Below are positions 12,358 to 24,356 of a stretch of DNA of 64,000 nt, piece after piece. The stretch is from contig NC_084817.1 of the NCBI RefSeq assembly GCF_963583255.1, positions 8,748,121 through 8,812,120 on the forward strand, written 5' to 3'. The position numbers and the translations under genes are program-made. Each line of letters begins with the position of its first letter. The stretch's first letter is position 1. Origin of the DNA: Pyrus communis (Eukaryota > Streptophyta > Magnoliopsida > Rosales > Rosaceae). The notes beneath the pieces are model-generated. The model was given only the letters and a program-made list of their open reading frames with translations. It searched no databases and had not been told where the DNA came from.

Positions 12358-13780
12358 CCTCCCATGCGCAGGGTGCTAGCTATTCTCAGGGGAGATTTCC
12401 GTTTTTTGTTATATAAAAATTGATCAAACACTTAAAGCTGTCATACTTTCAACGAACTTCAAACCCTCTTTTACTGTGCATATATGTTGATGGAGAATCG
12501 AATTTAAGACCTCAAGGGTGCAGAGAACTACATGTTGGATGATAACCACTTAAATTACAAGCCTATTTTCCTTCATCAGACATTTATTAGCAAAGATCCA
12601 CATTGATTGCCAGTGTCGTTGAAGAACCAAGTTCCCAGAAGGTTAGAAGAACAAGCGAAAGTACAGAGGGATGACCATGAGCAGGGCACATGAGCTCTCC
12701 AAGGTTGGTTTTTCGTACAGTGGCACAATTAAGCTGAACCAGCCAATATATAAGTGAAACAATTAGATTGGTCAAAAAAGTATAAAAATAAAACGATGTG
12801 ATTGGATTAATTAATGAGAAGCATGAAGCGCGGCCCATACGAGTGGGAGCAAAAAGATGAGCCTCATGCGCCTGGAAATTGGATGGATTGATTGAAACAG
12901 ACTTCTGAATCAAAAACGGAAGCTACAGTTAATGATTGCTAAAGCCCTAAGTTAATTATTTGATTAAATTGCCTATCCATTGTCACTATAACAATAATAA
13001 TCTAAAGTGTAAACGCAAATTCTGAAAGTTGATGGGGAGTGGGATCTTATTATTTTAAAGGGTTTACATTCTTGGTGCAGTATGAAAATAAATTATATAT
13101 AAAAATCAAAGTCATTATATTATGAGAAAAGGGGATTATATTATGCTAATTTGCAGATGCAGGTACATTCTGGGGTTCTAGAATATAGTAGCCAGCTAAT
13201 TAGAAATAAATTATGGATCAAGCCAGCTAGTTAATTAACTACCTAGCTGGGTTAATTGGAATATAATGCAAAGCTCTCTAAGAAAGGTCAAGAAGTTTTA
13301 TAAATTAATTAAATTGTGCGCGTGGTAGGAAAATGATCAGATGTCGGTTTAATCATTGGATGCTATTATTCCTGGATTTGTATGATTTGAGGAGGGCTTT
13401 ATATTATGCATTCTCTCTAAAGTTGAATAACATAAAAGAAAAGAGATAACAGACGAATCTTTATTGAATTAAATCGTGAGAAATTGGTGAGTTCTTATTT
13501 GTTTAATTCATCACCATATTGTTTTGAGTACTAACCCTAAGCTGGCTTTTGAACTATGAGAAAGAATACAAGAGAGGAAATAAGTAGGTCTGCCAAACTT
13601 GGAAGGCACAAGGTTGACCACGCCAAATCAACTTTGTCATGCACTGAAAATGTTAATTAGGAAGATAATTTAGATTATGTTTTGCGAGAAACTTTTTGGT
13701 GTAATGGTAATAGTGGCCAATGTTATGAGTTTCGCTAAGTAGTACTATTTTTCTGTTCTTATGATCCCTTCTTGAATTTT
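12358..13780. other. Intergenic DNA
   Basis: No gene was recognised. Open frames on both strands lack coding character. Confidence 0.4.
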
Positions 13781-13783
13781 GTA

Positions 13784-14064
13784 GGAGTCGTTTCATAAAC
13801 ATTTCATTTTTAGTTATTAATTTTTGTTTTTAGTTTTCACTTTTTAAACAAAAATGAAATCTTGTTATGTGACTACTTTCAGTTTTCATAAAAAATGAAA
13901 ACTGAAAACTCAATGCCAAATTTTAAAAACTCTAGAAAGCAGTTTCAATTTTCATTTTCTTGAAAACCAAAAGTAGTTATTAAACAAGATTTCAATTTTC
14001 AGATTTCAAAAAGGTGAAAAGAAAAACTAAAAACTAAAAACGAAATGCTATCAAATGGCCCCTT
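13784..14064. repeat. Foldback MITE-like element
   Basis: The left arm (GGAGTCGTTTCATAAACATTTC then TTTTTAG) pairs with the inverse of the right arm (GGGGCCATTTGATAGCATTTC then GTTTTTAG) over about 100 bases, including a shared AATCTTGTT block. Ends resembling GGGGCCATTTG and a nearby TTA suggest a Tourist/Harbinger-type MITE, but the target duplication is not certain. Confidence 0.5.
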
Positions 14065-14230
14065 AATTACTCGTATAAGAACTCAGGGTAAGTACAGGTC
14101 TGTTTATTACTCTTCTTCGATCTAATTTTTTGTTTAAAAAAAAAAAGAAGATGAATATAGCTAATTTTGTAATACTCTTTAGTATAAAAACCAAAAAGTG
14201 GATCAAAGAAGGTTACCAAACAACTCCTAA

Positions 14231-14248
14231 CACACGCGCGCGCGCGCG

Positions 14249-14284
<36 letters not shown>
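14231..14284. repeat. Compound (CG)n(CA)n(TA)n microsatellite
   Basis: A CG run passes into a CA run and then a TA run. It is a likely polymorphic locus and Z-DNA-prone sequence. Confidence 0.95.
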
Positions 14285-14326
14285 AACAAACAAATATAAC
14301 ACTCGAGGTAAGAGAGATGGTTCGAC

Positions 14327-15092
14327 TAGGGCCGTCTCTGAGATTTAGGAGGCCCTGTGCGAAATTTGTAAAAGGGGCCCTTCTTAAGATAGTTTTAAGT
14401 TTTTTTTAAGAAAAAGAATGACAATGTATTGATACTAGAAAACATTCACTTAAATCAAAACAAAGCTACTTAGTACTACAGTCTAGTGGTATTCCTCTTC
14501 ACTTGTAAGTGAAAGGTCATAGGTTCAATTCTCGCCAAAGGCGAATTTGAACCACATTATTGTTAGCACATTGTGATGCTTAGCTTACTCCACCACCCCC
14601 TTAGTATAATATAGTTTGTTAAAAAAAAATATATATATTCAAAACAAACTTAAGTACTCACTGATTGCATGTTTACATATGTCCTTAATGATAAGTAAAA
14701 AGAGTTACCAACATAACCTTCACTAAATAATCAAAAGCTGTTTTATCTTAAACAACCAAACATGAAGAAAAAAACTTCAAAACTCTAACTTTAAAGTTTC
14801 ACTTGAATATATAACATTGTTATATAATAAGATTAACAAACTGTCATTTTTAGGGTGTTATTATTGATGCTCAAAATATCTCATTATACTCCAAGTTTTT
14901 ATATTTAGAGAAAAAAAAAAAAACTCTTATAAGGAGTGCACAACGAGGTTTTAAAATGCTAACAAAAGTAATTTTTTAAATATAAAACATTATTATATGA
15001 TGTTCGATTATAAAAATTAGGGGCCCCTTCAAATTTAAGACTCTATGCAATTGCACATTTCGCTCCCCCTTAAAATCCCCTCTAGGCTCGAC
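14327..15092. mobile_element. MITE-like element with GGGCC ends
   Basis: The left end (AGGGCCGTCTCTGAGATTT, then AGGGGCCC) is roughly mirrored at the right end by the inverse of GGGGCCCC...CCTCTAGGCTCGAC. Both subterminal parts contain GCGAAAT. It is non-coding and carries SINE copy A inside. The ends resemble common plant non-autonomous DNA transposons. The target duplication is not resolved. Confidence 0.4.
14465..14629 (+). mobile_element. tRNA-derived SINE, copy A
   Basis: Contains a box-A-like TAGTCTAGTGG-type block, the box-B-like GGTTCAATTCTC (14522-14533), then GAATTTGAACCACATTATTG, and ends TTTGTTAAAAAAAAA. The same layout recurs in copies B, C and D. The RNA polymerase III promoter boxes and A-tail are the hallmarks of a SINE. 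Confidence 0.7.
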
Positions 15093-15530
15093 AATCATTT
15101 GAGATCGAAGCAAGTTGTTCTCGACCTAAGCAAAGTGTTTGAATACCGTAGGACAAATTTAAAGGAAAAAAAACAAAAACCTCTTAAATTGTAGATTAGT
15201 AGTGCGGATCACGTTATACTTGCAATATTATTTTCCAATAATGATATGTGCTTGCTTAATCTTACTATAATATACATTTGTCCTACTATAATATATGTTT
15301 GTACCTCTCAATGATCACGCTCCTTTGCTTCACCATGCGAATTACGCAAAGTTAACTAAGCTCACGCACACTACGTAAGAAGAAAATAGCTAGGAATATT
15401 CAAATGCTAACCAGCCGTTTGTCTAGTGTTGTACTTCTTTTTTCGACACTCAAAATAATCGTATGCACGTACTTAATTATTTCTCTAATATTAAAAGATT
15501 ATTTCTCTAATGTTAAAAGATGTCACAGGT

Positions 15531-15698
15531 AGCCACTTAGTACTATAGTCTAGTGAGATTTCTCTTTACTTGTAAATGAGAGATCTTAAGTTCGATTCTC
15601 GGTAAAGGCGAATTTGAACCACATTATTGGTAACCCATTGTGAGGCTAAACTCACCCCCTCATCATTGGTGTAGATAATATCGTTTGTTGAAAAAAAA
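15531..15698 (+). mobile_element. tRNA-derived SINE, copy B
   Basis: Same family as copy A, with B box GTTCGATTCTCG, a conserved GAATTTGAACCACATTATTGG block and an A-tail at 15690-15698. It is directly followed by copy C. Confidence 0.75.
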
Positions 15699-15710
15699 GA
15701 GGCCACATGT

Positions 15711-15868
15711 ACTATGGTCTAGTGAGATTTCTCTTTACTTGTAAATGAGAGATCTTAAGTTCGATTATCGGTAAATGCGAGTTTGAACCACATTATTGGT
15801 AACCCATTGTGAGGCTAAACCCACCCCCTGATCATTAGTGTAGATAATATCGTTTGTTGAAAAAAAAA
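15711..15868 (+). mobile_element. tRNA-derived SINE, copy C, with 12-bp target repeat
   Basis: About 90% or more alike to copy B by eye. It is bounded by the direct repeat GAGGCCACATGT at 15699-15710 and 15869-15880. It either inserted just after the A-tail of copy B or arose by tandem duplication. Its conserved block reads GAGTTTGAACCACATTATTGG. Confidence 0.75.
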
Positions 15869-16965
15869 GAGGCCACATGTTGGTCTTAGAGTAGTTGTAT
15901 TTCAAAGAGGCCTCAAGTGTTTTGAGTCGAATTCTCCTTCTTTGTCAGTAAAGAGAAAAATAAATTTAAAAAGGAAGCAGGAACGAATAATTGAGCATCT
16001 TTTAGGTTTAGACTCGTTACCTTTTTCATCATTCATTTGAAAAAAGTGGAGTACTTAACTTAACTATCTTCGCTTCAGATCACAGATCATGCCATTATGC
16101 CTTTCATTTTCCTTGAACATAAGAAAATAATTAATAAAAATAATCACATGAGCTGATCTTCAAGTCTTGACGTCTGAAATATAACTTGATTTGAGACCAC
16201 CGCAACTGTAAAATCCTAAGAATTAAAGAAGTAAAAATATCTTAGCCAAAAAAGTAAGTTTAATGTTACGAGTTCCCGTGAGTGTTGGTATTAGTCATGC
16301 TCGTTTCTCACACTCTGATAAATTGCTATTTTACTCCTCGTATTCAGTTGAGTTCATATACATATATACCTAATTTTAAAACTCAAACATGTATTGGTGC
16401 GAAAATGTAAACCCTAAAAGCTACAATCGGAGACAATGACAGAGATCAGTCTTCACGTATTTAACTGATGCATAAAATATAGGAGTGCTATTCAAACTCT
16501 TTTCAAAGGCAAAATTACTTTATAGTATTCAAATACTATCACGTGTATAACAAATTACTTTATATGTTATAATACGAGTAGATGGTTGGCAAGTTTATGT
16601 TTTAGAGTATAATTTTAATAAAAAACCATACATATTTTTAGAACAAATAGGCTGATTTTATGATGAGGCAGATTTTAAATTATGGTATTACAAGTATGAA
16701 CGATTACAAATATTACATATGTAAATCAACTTGAACTTGCTCACGAGAGAGTTTGAATAGTATTCCTATTGGTGCATACATAATTGCACGTTACGAGAAT
16801 AGCCCATCTCAATCAGTCCCGAGACCCTAAAGCTTCTGTGTATATACGAAACTGTCAACCTTTTGATAGGTTTGTTACATAACTTTATATAATATATATA
16901 TATATATCGAATTAGTTTATAGAGAAAAATGTACATTAAATATTAATCTTAAGGTCCTCAACCAC

Positions 16966-16973
16966 TATAAATT
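16966..16973 (+). promoter_or_regulatory. TATA box of the SAUR gene
   Basis: TATAAATT lies about 107 bases before the SAUR start codon. With a usual offset this predicts a transcript start near 17000 and a leader of about 75 bases. Confidence 0.55.
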
Positions 16974-17072
16974 GAAAGCACGGGCCTTCTCAAACGGACA
17001 AAAAGCAAGCAATTTCACAAAGCACTTTCACAAAAAGCTAGCCATCTACATTGACAGTTTGGTTCAGTAACA

Positions 17073-17594
17073 ATGAACACCACCATGGATTCAAAGAAAT
17101 CTAACAAGATCAGAGACATTGTCAGGCTCCGACAGATTCTCAAGAAGTGGAGAAAGATTGCTAACTCATCAAATGCAATCTCCGGCACCACCGCCGCCAC
17201 CACTGCAACTAGCAGCAGCAAGAGCATCAAGTTTTTGAAGAGGACACTTTCTCTGTCTGAAAAAACAACGACTTCATTTGACGCATCAAACAATGCTGCT
17301 GTCCCCAAAGGCTACCTTGCTGTCTGTGTTGGGGAAGAGCTCAAGAGGTTTGTCATCCCAACTGACTACTTGGGTCGGCCGGCTTTCCACATTCTGTTGA
17401 GGGAGGCGGAGGAGGAGTTCGGGTTTCAGCAGACCGGCGTTCTGAGGATTCCATGTGAGGTTTCTGTGTTTGAAGGTATTCTGAAGATGGTGGAGGAAGA
17501 CAAGGACATGTTCTTCAATAATATGGGAGGCTGCTCATCATCTGAAGACCAGCTCAACTTTTCTCACCACCCAGAAAGCCCAATGTGCAGATAG
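17073..17594 (+). CDS. SAUR family auxin-responsive protein
   Basis: Intronless gene of 173 residues, as usual for SAURs. The SAUR domain spans about residues 77-141, starting VPKGYLAVCVGEE and containing RFVIPTDYLGRPAF, LLREAEEEFGF and LRIPCEVSVFE. The N-terminal extension has a basic RLRQILKKWRKIA segment followed by a Ser/Thr/Ala-rich linker, which places it with the longer SAURs. Members of this class are short-lived, auxin- or hormone-regulated proteins acting on cell expansion; that role is family knowledge. A second ATG five codons in (MDSKK) is an alternative start. As I recall, the SAUR genes At4g31320 and At2g24400 occupy the matching place next to AIG2-like/DnaJ-related genes. Confidence 0.93.
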   Translation: MNTTMDSKKSNKIRDIVRLRQILKKWRKIANSSNAISGTTAATTATSSSKSIKFLKRTLSLSEKTTTSFDASNNAAVPKGYLAVCVGEELKRFVIPTDYLGRPAFHILLREAEEEFGFQQTGVLRIPCEVSVFEGILKMVEEDKDMFFNNMGGCSSSEDQLNFSHHPESPMCR

Positions 17595-17599
17595 GGTTT

Positions 17600-18960
17600 T
17601 GAACCTTTATTTTTCCTACCTTTTCTTTTACTCCTCAAGATCTTATCTTTCAGATGAGAAGGAGGTGAAAGAGATTTGAAGTTGAGTTATGTAAATTATC
17701 CTCTGATGCATTTTGTCAGGCATCCAATTCCAATTCAACATCTGATTTTCTGAGACATCTAATCTACTATTTTGGTAGCAGAACTGCATATAGTAATATA
17801 CTTACAGATTATATACATAGTGTAGCGTTAATGAATTAGTAAGATAATATGACACTAATCGCTCGTCCGGACACCCCATCCAAGCAGTCATAGTCAATAA
17901 TCTAAGATCTTGATATCAGAAAATGCATATACTAAAGTACGTAAAATCCCAACATTAAAAAGTAAAAATGAAAAATGAAGAGTTGTTAGAAAGCTATGTC
18001 AATCAAGATTTGAAAAACTGATGAGGTTTCAAAACCCTAAAATTTCCAAAAGTTCTCCACTAAATCAGATGACAAAGTCAATTAACGACATAAGCAGCTG
18101 GCCAATGTTTGCAAGAAATAACATCATCCATTAGATTTAGAAATCAAAAGGTATCCGATTAAAAAAATGAAATATGTTGAAAAAAGAGAGAGCTTCATTC
18201 AAAAGAAAAAGAGGCTTGGTCAACATTTCTCCTGGTGACCCCAATGAAAATGTTTAACCATGTCTGCCATGACAGTTTCATGAACTTTGAAAATGCCCGT
18301 AGTACTATTAAGTACTATTAACACCTAAAGTGTTGCCCTATTATAAGAGCCTCTAGATTTTCGGTACTTTCATCTTTGTTGTCAGCTAACCACTCGTCTG
18401 AATTTGCGATGCACCTGTATAAAAACTTATAAGAAAATGTTAACATCAATTGTATACGCATGTATAAAATGTTTCTAATTAATGATTTATGAAACTCACA
18501 AACCAAACCGCCAAAATCAACCATACACGTACATGAGTTGTTGGCCGTAGCATTTTAATAATCTGCAAGCTATGGTATCCTATGTCTTTGATGCAGAAAG
18601 TCAGAAACAAAGTGACTAGTTTAAAGACTTTTGATGCATAAAAACAATACTATATTGCAGGCATTTGCACTTACATCAAGTAATAAACACCGAAAATCTC
18701 ACTTTGACAGATTTTATTTCCACAGTTTGTTCACTGACCATCACATGCATTCTTCTGTTTCAAACTTGAGGAAGCAAAACCATGTGTCATTGGTTACTAA
18801 TCAAGCAAAGGAAATGTAAAAAAATCTGCAGTAAGATCTTGTAAAACGGAGAGGATCACATGATGTCTGTAGTGAGTAAGTCCCTTTTGTCCAATTTGCA
18901 AGTCTCAAAAGCCTAAATAAATCACGTGAAATGCGGCTGAAATAGTTGTTGGCTCTGGGG
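17600..18960. other. SAUR 3' flank and intergenic DNA
   Basis: The 3' flank of the SAUR gene is followed by AT-rich sequence without recognisable genes. Short open frames at 18318-18524 and 18631-18819 have no coding character. Confidence 0.4.
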
Positions 18961-18969
18961 TCAGTATTT

Positions 18970-19142
18970 CGAGAAATTTTTTATTGTGACAGGAATATGA
19001 GCGGTACATTACATGTTTTTATATAAATGGTGTGAAATTTTATTTTTTAAGTTATTAACTTTTTAACACATATATCTCACCATTTCTATAATGACATGTG
19101 ATGTATTACTTCGTGTACCAATCACACTAAAAAATCTCTCTA
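18970..19142. repeat. Short foldback MITE, family A copy 2
   Basis: Closely matches the element at 1678-1850: starts GAGAAATTTTTTATTGTGA, ends CACACTAAAAAATCTCTC, and shares the central AAGTTATTAACTTTTT block. Confidence 0.6.
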
Positions 19143-19149
19143 GCATTTC

Positions 19150-20340
19150 ATGAAAACCTGCGGCTAGAATTGTAAGTTCCAATAATGTCTTAGAAAACCC
19201 TGAATCCGAACCACGAAGAAAGACTTTTATGTCAAGTGTACATTGCTATCGTATCATGTCAATGATACGAAAATATGTGTAAATTTTTATTTATATAATT
19301 TTATATTATTAATGCAAAATGTAACGATAAAAGTATATTTATGTCAAATAAATTACTATGCCAAATACTAATATTTCCTACAAGTTCCATTCCATGGAGA
19401 TACAACAAACACCCATTTGACATTTGTACATGGAACCAGAATTTAACCAATCACCAAGTGATTATATATTAATAGTCCTCAGAGATTATATAGTCCTGGT
19501 ACTTGCAACTTAGGAAAATATATTTAAAACATTAGTAATATATGTGTGTCACTGAACAGAGGTAGTACCGTTGCTAGTCTCACTGAAAATTGCACAAAGT
19601 AGATTGTTTAGTTAGGACTCGTTGGGTGCTTAAAATTAAATTAAATAATTTACATTATTTTAGGTATGTTGAAGTAAAAGGGAAGAAATCTTAAAGTCTG
19701 ATCTCTTATAATCTCTAAAAATGAAAAATTACCTCAACCTTCCCATATGCCTTGATCCCATATTCTTTGAACTGTATGAGTTATCCGATCTAATATTAGG
19801 TATCGAATAAGCACTTGGCTTTGTGATATTAATATCCTTTAACTTTTTTGAATACATTCAGTGGCAGAAAAATGGAGAAGAGCGAGAGGAAGAAGATGGA
19901 GTCGTTGCTCCAACTCCTTGATTCACATAATGAATCACATCACACATGAGGAGTGCGGGTGCATGGCATAGTAGCCGTTGCAGCCCTACTCACTCAGCTT
20001 AAATAGCACGCGTGACGCGTGCAATGTACATGACTCACTTAAATTTCTATTTGATATGCCAGATGGCATTCATCTAGCATGTTAGCTAATTCTAATCACA
20101 GCCGTTCAGTTACAACTTAAGAACACAAATGGAAAACTTGCAGAAGGATCAAACCATTCTTCTTCAATCCTCAGTAGCAATGCTTACAGTCCAACATTTT
20201 ATCCATGTATAATCCATTCATCTTTACATGGTTAATTATCTTGGAGGAAAACTTTAACTTTAATCTGATTGCTATCTTGAGTGCTACTACAAGAATAAAT
20301 TAATACATTGTTTAGTCCTCTTATTACGTACATTTTCTAT
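19150..20340. other. Intergenic DNA
   Basis: No gene, RNA or clear mobile element was seen. Confidence 0.4.
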
Positions 20341-20354
20341 CACATCCTAATCCA

Positions 20355-20505
20355 CATGGTAAGATATTGTCCGCTTTGGGCCATACTCTCATGGATTTGT
20401 TATTGGGCTTCCACCCAAAATACGTCTTACTATAGGAAGATGGGTATGTACATATAAGGCACATCACCTCCTCTCATCCGAACGATGTGGGATCTTATAT
20501 TTTCC
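20355..20505. repeat. TRIM-like LTR fragment
   Basis: Contains GATATTGTCCGCTTTGGGCC near the left and GATGTGGGATCTTA near the right. The same two phrases occur in the LTRs at 45218-45846 and in part at 56553-56793. The middle differs and lacks the 5S-like part. It is probably a solo LTR or remnant of a related short retroelement. Confidence 0.45.
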
Positions 20506-20891
20506 TCAATTTCTACTACCTTAAAACTTAACAGATTATTTCTTAAAAGTGGCACTGCGCAATAAGCCTAAAAATATTGTGAACTCAGGCCTACTAAGGC
20601 ATTCAGGTATTTGATTTTTCAGTGGTGGATGGTAGGAATGTTCTCAATTTATATGGACAAGAAAAACCTGGAAAATGGTTTTCTAATTTTCACTTGTAAA
20701 TTGTAATATTGCTTCCTCTCAAACAAAACTACACACAAGGAAAAAAGATGAGAACCTGAATAATGAACATAAGCTGTTCAAACTCAAAGTTGGAGGAATC
20801 AATCACTCATATCACATTTATATATTGGCGAGCAGAGAAGAGAATTCAACTCGAAACTTCAGGTGCGTGTTTGATACAAGAAATTGGAGGC

Positions 20892-21706
20892 TTAAAAAGA
20901 CACCTCCTCACCATCACTGTAATTTGGGAATGTGACACATTTGAAAACCTTGCACTTTGAACACAACACCTGACCAATCTGCACCCCCCAAAGAAAATAT
21001 GGTTCATTAGAAATAAAAAAAAAAAAAACCGACAACTCGAAGTTTTATAAAGAAACACTTCGAGAATTGAATTAGAGAAAAACACCTTCATCTATCCACA
21101 TATCATCTTAATGATTCTTAGTTGTAAAACCCTTTCTTCTTTTTCAAGTTAGTTGGATTTTTTTTCTAGCCTATTGCGTTTGAAGTGTTCTTCTAAAGTG
21201 TACTTTTTTTTTTTCAGGGGTATGTGAAAAACCCTAAAAATTAAGCACCAAAAAGCAAATATTTTACTTAATCTCCATAAAAATCAAACATCTAACAACA
21301 AATTATTGGGTTTTGTGAGGAGGAGTTGAAAACTCACAGCTCTGCAAGATGGGCATCGCCGGTAGATTCGCCTGGTCTCGGATTTCACGTTCGTTTTCTG
21401 CCCTTTGCAGAAGTCGCAGAGCAGCCACCCTCTCCCGTTGCAATCCTCGCACAGAATTGCCACGTCAGCCTTGGAAAAAACTGGAACCGAATCAGTCGGA
21501 GTGTTCGAAAAGTCTGCAGTTGCAGGAAAACGACTTGCAGTTTAAGACTTTCACTGGCTTACCTCTTGTTGTTGTTGCTGTTGTTGTTGGATGATGGGTG
21601 AGCAATTAGCGGGCTTGAAGAAACGACTTGTCGTTGGCGGAGGGGACGGAGAAGTACGTAGAGAAGTGAGGTTCCAGGGGGCGAAGGACGTCATCGTCGC
21701 CGCCAT
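20892..21706 (-). CDS. DnaJ-type cysteine-rich zinc-finger protein, plastid-type
   Basis: Three exons on the minus strand: 21706-21563, 21469-21338, 20978-20892. All introns are phase 0, with donors GAG|GTAAGC and GCT|GTGAGT and acceptors CCAAG|GCT and TGCAG|ATT. The product is 120 residues. Residues 1-48 are Ser/Thr/Pro-rich and Arg-containing with few acidic residues, ending in a run of Gln, like a chloroplast transit peptide. The mature part holds four Cys pairs (CEDC, CDFC, CPSC, CSKC) of the DnaJ zinc-finger type, with NGRGW after the first pair. No J domain is present, so it is a BSD2-like stand-alone zinc finger. Relatives assist assembly or quality control of plastid proteins; a role here is inference. 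It is head-to-head with the gene at 22783, with 1.08 kb between start codons. A DnaJ-related gene lies between AIG2-like and SAUR genes in Arabidopsis (At2g24395, from memory). Confidence 0.85.
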
Positions 21707-22782
21707 TGGGATTGGATTGGTGGTGAGATTTTGTACATACAGGGGAAAGTTAAGTGGCGCGCTGCTATTCTTCCCGTTATCCGAATAGCAGAGGTGTAGT
21801 CTTACGTGTCTACCAAAATTACAAGATTGCCACTCCCCCAATGCAAACAAAAATTTAAATTGTTTTGTAACATAATTGTAAACTGCTCTAATATACTAAA
21901 AAACATTTGGAACATAACAAGGAGATGGATACACTACGTTAGATACCACAATGCACTCACAACGGGTGGAACGATCGCGTGCCTAAGTGATTTCATTTCT
22001 TATAAGTGTCTTAGTGTATGCGAAAGTCGTACGCAAGAATTTTTTCTATAAAAAGATAGATCGAAAGAAATATTTCTCCTTCATTATTTGTATATTAATA
22101 AGCTTCATATTTATCTTGTCAAAATAAATTTGAATATTGTTTTTGGTTTGAGAGTAGGGAGACCTTTGAGAGAAGGGATCCCTTATTTTACTATAAAAAT
22201 GGGGACTAGTTGTGGAGCTCAAAATTCATCATTGCAAAGTATTAGTCAAATCGGAAATATTTGAGAGAGTTTTAAGAAATTGACGAGCACTTTGGTCTAA
22301 GAAAAATATTAATATTTCATCGTGATAATTAAATAGACAAATAGTTTCAGATTGAATTGAAATTTTGCAACGATGATCTATGAATCGAGACTTACCAAAA
22401 TAAACAATTGAGATCGTTAAAGTTCGATATGAAGTAAATCCCACAATTAATCCTCATTTTTTAAATAAAATGAAGGCTCTTCTCTTAAAGGATCTGTTGA
22501 AAGTAGTAATTCAAATTGTTTGACAATACCAATTTGGGCCTTGCCAATACATTGGGCTAGCATTGGAGGCATCGATCTGGGCCTTCTCCGTTTGTTATGG
22601 GCGGGAAGTGTTCCTATTAGTGAAGAAAGATATTGGAAGAAGGTTGAAGAAGCACCCAGAAGAAACCACCCACCATAACCAAGACCAAATAAATAAACCC
22701 AAAACGAAGAAGCAGACGGTGCGAAACACGGGAAGCCGACGGCGAGAGAGAGATTCAAATTAGGGTTTTTGAATTTGCAGAG

Positions 22783-24119
22783 ATGAAGCGCAAAGACTTT
22801 GTAGAATTAGACGACGACGACGACTTCTCTCCTTTCTCAAAATCCAGGAGATTGGTACGCTCTCTCCGCTCCGAATTTCTCTTTGTTTTCGTTTCAGTTC
22901 CCAATCTCCCAGCAATTTAGGGTTTCTTTCCTCGCCTTTTGCAATTCTCAACAATTCGTTACTAAAATTTGTCGTTATGGTTATGGACTCTGTTACCCAC
23001 TTTCTGTTTGAGAAATTGCTAAAGTTTTTTAATGTAATTTTCGATTTTTGTTGTGGAAATTTTGAAGGATGGTGGGTTGTTTGGAACGGTAAATGAAGAC
23101 CAAAGTAGTGCAGCTCAGGTGTTTGAAGAAATGCCGACACCAGAAACCAGTGTTGTGATGCAAACAGATGATTTGCCAACGGAACCTTTGCCTTCTGGGG
23201 ATGAGAAAGCTCTTGTGCTCTATAACCCCGCGAATACGCGGTTTTTCAAAGCACCTGATTCGCGGGATTTCTCTGTCATTGTGAATTCGGACTTGATTCC
23301 GGGTTTAAGAGGTAAGGCTCTTGGATCTATGTATTGTTATTACTGTTTAACAACTTTGATTTGGATATGTGGCAAATCATTGTCATCATATAATCTAATT
23401 TCAAGTTATTATTTCAACTTTGAATGGTTTTTGGGCTGCCCAGAAGCATTCGTCGTAGGACGAATGAATTGAAAAGTGATTAAATGTGCTTGTGATCTTT
23501 TTGTAATAGTATGTGTTTGTGATCTCTTCGCAATGTCTGTTCATATTATCAACAACCTTTTGATGGAGATGACTTGGTGGCAGCTATGTTTGTTTAATTC
23601 TGTTTTGATGTAATCGTAGATCGAAGTTCTCATATTTCGATTCAGATAAATTTAAAAATGGTGGCTTGTTTTCGGTTTAGAATGAATGACTACTTTTAGT
23701 ATCTGTCTGACCTTTACATGAAACTGGTCTGTTAGTCGTGCCTTTTACTAACCGAATTGTTTCTGGCAGATCATATTTATTCGTGGGGATATTCAAAGTC
23801 ACTGAAGCCGGTAGAGGATCGTGGGTCGGAAGAGGAAAACAAAGATGTTTCAAATGGGTGTATGGCTGTTGTTCCCTGGGTTGCACCCAACTTCCCACCA
23901 TCTTCACGAGATGTGACACAGATTGCAAGTCAGTCGGAGCCCATGGAAGTTGAAATGATGGACACAGATGATAACAGATTCAATGGGGCGGAAGCGTCTG
24001 GGTTCAGTGGAACGATGATGGAAGGATCGAGTGGGGTACAAAACTGGCATCAGCAACAGCAGCTGCATTGGATGGAGCCACAACTCCTCCTGAACAATTA
24101 TACTCCCGTCACTTGGTAA
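22783..24119 (+). CDS. Conserved plant protein of unknown function
   Basis: Three exons: 22783-22854, 23068-23311, 23770-24119. Splice sites are consistent (TTG|GTACGC, TGAAG|GAT, GAG|GTAAGG, GGCAG|ATC), giving 221 residues. The N-terminus is basic-acidic (MKRKDFVELDDDDDF). The middle holds ALVLYNP and, after FFKAPDSRDFSVIVNSDLIPG, a motif I associate with an uncharacterised plant family. The C-terminal third has AVVPWVAPNFPP, an acidic VEMMDTDDN stretch and a Gln/Trp-rich tail ending VTW. No catalytic motif or membrane segment is visible, and a nuclear location would fit the composition. The start is supported by the family-like MKRKDF opening. A hAT MITE sits about 240 bases after the stop codon. 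Confidence 0.8.
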
Positions 24120-24356
24120 CTAACAAGTTGTACATCGTAAGTCCCAGTTCTTACCAGACACCTAATCCCAGTCTAGTATTTTGTTCAAACTGAATGACAT
24201 CTGCCACTTCTGGGGAAATTTTATAAATTTACCATGGAAACTGAGTTCCATCCTTGCTTAGTTTTTGGTGATCCGCAGTTTAGAAATTTGTTTTGTTCCG
24301 TAACTTTCAAATTAATTGAATTTCACATAAATCATATAGTATAGCTCAATTTTGTT

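Noticed and set aside
14522..14533. A true tRNA gene (GGTTCAATTCTC box)
   Set aside because: No acceptor stem or anticodon arm can be formed; the A-tail and repeated copies show a SINE.
15531..15880. CRISPR-like spaced repeats
   Set aside because: The two near-identical blocks are about 158-base SINE copies in a plant genome, not short repeats with spacers.
21349..21594. Plus-strand open frame MGIAGRFAWSRISRSF
   Set aside because: It lies antisense over exons of the DnaJ-type gene, whose cysteine pairs and splice sites give a much better account of the sequence.
22447..22758. Minus-strand open frame of 103 codons
   Set aside because: No family features; it overlaps the upstream region of the gene at 22783, and the composition looks like chance.
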